Below are positions 5,071 to 6,570 of a stretch of DNA of 6,570 nucleotides, piece after piece; position 1 is the stretch's first letter, and each line of letters starts with the position of its first letter. The notes under the pieces are model-generated. The model was not told where the DNA came from and searched no databases. It was given only the letters and a program-made list of their open reading frames with translations. The stretch is taken from assembly GCA_944353735.1 (NCBI GenBank), contig CALVPU010000142.1, forward strand, positions 1-6,570, read 5' to 3'. The stretch comes from an uncultured Eubacteriales bacterium (GTDB lineage: Bacteria; Bacillota; Clostridia; Christensenellales; Aristaeellaceae). The position numbers and the translations under genes were made by a program.

Positions 5071-5092
5071 TCACGGCGCGCCTGCGATTTCG
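4939..5092. repeat. Three degenerate copies of a ~60-base repeat, the last running into a gene end
   Basis: Copies start at 4939, 5004 and 5062. All share the 11-mer CGGCGCGCCTG (4951, 5016, 5074), giving periods of 65 and 58. Copies one and three match at 28 of 31 bases (4939-4969 against 5062-5092). Copies two and three share further similarity upstream (CTCTG-GCGAYCGG). The third copy covers the stop codon and last residues of the 104-residue gene. The first copy has the near-palindrome GCGAACGGTTCGC. Confidence 0.7.
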
Positions 5093-5385
5093 ATCTCGGC
5101 GGCGCCGGCGGGGAAGTAGCGGCGCATCGCCTCCGGCAGCGCGCTGACCGTCACGCGCGCGCCCGCAGGGCACGCCTCCATCAGCTCCATCATGGCGCGC
5201 TTGTGGACGGCGCCGCGGTGGATGTGGCAGGGTTCGGGGTCGTTGAAGTACTCGACGCTCAGCGCGATGACCACGTCCTCCGGCAGGGCGTAGTCCGCGA
5301 CGGGCGTGCGCGCGATCTCAACGCCGTCCACGTCGAACAGCGCGATCTCCGCCGCCGCGCGCGGCGTCTTCTTTCTTCCAAACAT
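5071..5385 (-). CDS. Conserved-looking 104-residue protein of unknown function downstream of rqcH
   Basis: I do not recognise this protein. It has a basic start (MFGRKKTPR), an alternating hydrophobic beta-type region (EIALFDVDGVEIA), then SVEYFNDPEPCHIHRGAVHK with C53, H54, H56 and H61 close together, an acidic helix (RAMMELMEA), a strand (GARVTVSALP) and a short Ala/Gly-rich end. There is no signal peptide or membrane helix, so it is probably cytoplasmic. The start at 5385 is supported by AAGGAGG at 5396-5402, ten bases upstream. It lies 26 bases after the rqcH stop and so probably shares its transcript. The Cys/His cluster could bind a metal, but this is inference. Its C-terminus (EIEIAGAP) is encoded inside a degenerate repeat. 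Confidence 0.8.
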   Translation of the reverse strand: MFGRKKTPRAAAEIALFDVDGVEIARTPVADYALPEDVVIALSVEYFNDPEPCHIHRGAVHKRAMMELMEACPAGARVTVSALPEAMRRYFPAGAAEIEIAGAP

Positions 5386-5395
5386 GCGCGGTCAT

Positions 5396-5402
5396 CCTCC
5401 TT
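5396..5402 (-). promoter_or_regulatory. Ribosome binding site of the 104-residue protein
   Basis: AAGGAGG on the - strand, ten bases before the ATG at 5385, in the 26-base gap after rqcH. It supports independent translation of the unknown gene. A nearer ATG at 5395 is in a different frame. Confidence 0.75.
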
Positions 5403-5411
5403 GCGCGGCGC

Positions 5412-6570
5412 TCACGCCTGCGGCTTGCGCGGGTCGGGCGCGACGAACAGCGTCTTTTGATGGGTGTAGATCACGAATCCCGGGCGCGCGCCCGAGGGCT
5501 TTTTGACATACTTGCGCAGCGTGTAGTCGACCGGCACGCGCGAGGACGCCGCGCCGGACGAATATGCCGCCGCCAGCCGTGCCGCCTCGAGGATCGTCGC
5601 CTCGTCGGGCCGCTCGCCGACGATGATCACGTGCGAGCCGGGCATGTCCTTGGCGTGCAGCCAGACCTCGTCCGGCTGGGCGGTGAAGGTCAGCTTGTCG
5701 TTTTGCAGGTTGTTCTTGCCTACGAGAATCGCCTGTCCCGAGGCGGCGGTGAAGCGCATCGGCTGCGATGGCGGCAGCTGCTTGAGCTGGCGGCGGTTGC
5801 GGTTGGGCTTGACGTAGCCGAGCTTTTCCAGCTCCTGCCGCAGTTCGTTGAGCTCCGCCTCGGACTCGCACTTGGTCAGGTTGTCCAATTGCCCGTTCAG
5901 GTAGTCGAGCTCCGCGGACGTCTTTTCGATCTGCTCGGCGGCGAGCGTGCGGGCGTTGCGCGCCTTCTGGTAGAGCTTGAAGTAGCGCTGCGCGTTCTGT
6001 CCGGGGGAGAGCTTTTCGTCCAGCTCGACCGTCACCGGCGGCATGCCGTCCTCGTAGTAATTCGGCAGTTCGACCCGCTTCATGCCCTTTTGCGCAAGGT
6101 GCAGGTTTGCCGTGAGCAGCTCGCCTTTCAGGCGGTATTCGTCCATGCGCGCGCTGCCGAGCAGCGCCTCCTGCTGCAGCGCCAGCTTGCGCTCGCAGCG
6201 CTCGGCATTGGTCTTGAGCACGCGGTGGATGCCGGCGCTCTTTTGACGGATGCGCGCGGCGGCGTCGCGGTCGCGGTAGAAGGCGTCCATGGCCTCCGAG
6301 AGCGTGGCATACGTCTCCGGCGCGAGGTCGGGTCGGCTGAAAAAGGCGAAGGGAGCAAAGTCCGCGGCGGCGCCGTCATCGCCGCGCAGCACGCGCGGGG
6401 AAAGCGAGAGGCGCATTGCCGCGAGCGCTTCCGCGGCCTTCGCGGCGATGGCGCCGGCTTCGGCGTCGTCAAGGCGGGCGTCCGCGTCGCCGGCGGCGCG
6501 GTACGCCCATTCGCGCGCGGTCTGCGCCGCGATGCCGCTGACCGATCGCGCCAGCGCCTTCCACAATGGA
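5412..6570 (-). CDS. rqcH: RqcH (Rqc2/NEMF/FbpA homolog), N-terminal part cut by window edge
   Basis: The ribosome-associated quality-control factor that binds stalled 50S subunits carrying peptidyl-tRNA and recruits tRNA-Ala to add C-terminal alanine tails. The frame is open to the right edge; the TTG at 6564-6566 is only the first possible start in view, not the true start. About 385 residues are visible of a usual 560-590, so most of the NFACT-N domain is missing. Numbering from the TTG: an HhH-like segment GIAAQTAREWAYRA at 11-24; coiled-coil regions at about 103-158 and 186-250 around RLKGELLTANLHLAQKG and the NYYEDG motif; then the NFACT-R domain from about 268, with KNNLQNDKLTF, DEVWLHAKDMPGSHVII, VPVDYTLRKYVKKPSGARPG and YTHQKTLFVAPDP. 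It was historically annotated as fibronectin-binding protein A. The 104-residue gene follows after 26 bases. Confidence 0.95.
   Translation of the reverse strand, partial: PLWKALARSVSGIAAQTAREWAYRAAGDADARLDDAEAGAIAAKAAEALAAMRLSLSPRVLRGDDGAAADFAPFAFFSRPDLAPETYATLSEAMDAFYRDRDAAARIRQKSAGIHRVLKTNAERCERKLALQQEALLGSARMDEYRLKGELLTANLHLAQKGMKRVELPNYYEDGMPPVTVELDEKLSPGQNAQRYFKLYQKARNARTLAAEQIEKTSAELDYLNGQLDNLTKCESEAELNELRQELEKLGYVKPNRNRRQLKQLPPSQPMRFTAASGQAILVGKNNLQNDKLTFTAQPDEVWLHAKDMPGSHVIIVGERPDEATILEAARLAAAYSSGAASSRVPVDYTLRKYVKKPSGARPGFVIYTHQKTLFVAPDPRKPQA

Overview
The window looks like chromosomal DNA of a high-GC Bacillota, probably an uncultured gut member of the Clostridia. The evidence is strong AGGAGG-type ribosome binding sites, two sigma-A-like promoters, a biotin-dependent sodium-pump decarboxylase, a Mrp/NBP35 ATPase with a clostridial-style N-terminal cysteine cluster, and RqcH. 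Most genes are GC-rich with C/G-ending codons. One gene, at 1185-1799, is clearly AT-richer and looks foreign. Species cannot be fixed from sequence alone.

Layout. On the + strand, 1-827 holds the 3' part of a decarboxylase beta subunit (OadB/GcdB/MmdB family), then a 48-residue one-helix membrane protein, then a terminator at 835-870. A transition zone at 871-1184 carries what may be a frameshifted gene remnant. It leads into the AT-richer NUDIX hydrolase (1185-1799, + strand). Everything further right is on the - strand. An XRE-type helix-turn-helix/SAM-methyltransferase fusion (2108-2920) has its own promoter. A two-gene operon of the Fe-S carrier ATPase Mrp (3777-4607) and an Ap4A-type NUDIX hydrolase (3299-3754) has its own promoter and a strong terminator. 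At the right edge, rqcH (truncated by the window end) is followed 26 bases later by an unrecognised 104-residue protein (5071-5385).

The genes do not form one pathway. They are sodium-pump energy metabolism, ribosome-associated quality control, Fe-S cluster delivery, nucleotide clean-up and a regulator-enzyme fusion. Nothing in the gene content alone marks a defence system or mobile element.

The most unusual content is between the genes. A GC-rich repeat element occurs in the same orientation on both sides of the XRE-methyltransferase gene (1919-2040 and 3038-3271). The copies share outer ends but differ in the number of internal ~50-57 base subunits, and the longer subunits can fold into a hairpin whose pairing is kept by compatible base changes. 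A second, unrelated degenerate repeat (~60 base period, three copies, 4939-5092) runs into the 3' end of the 104-residue gene. All comparisons were made by eye and no database search was possible.
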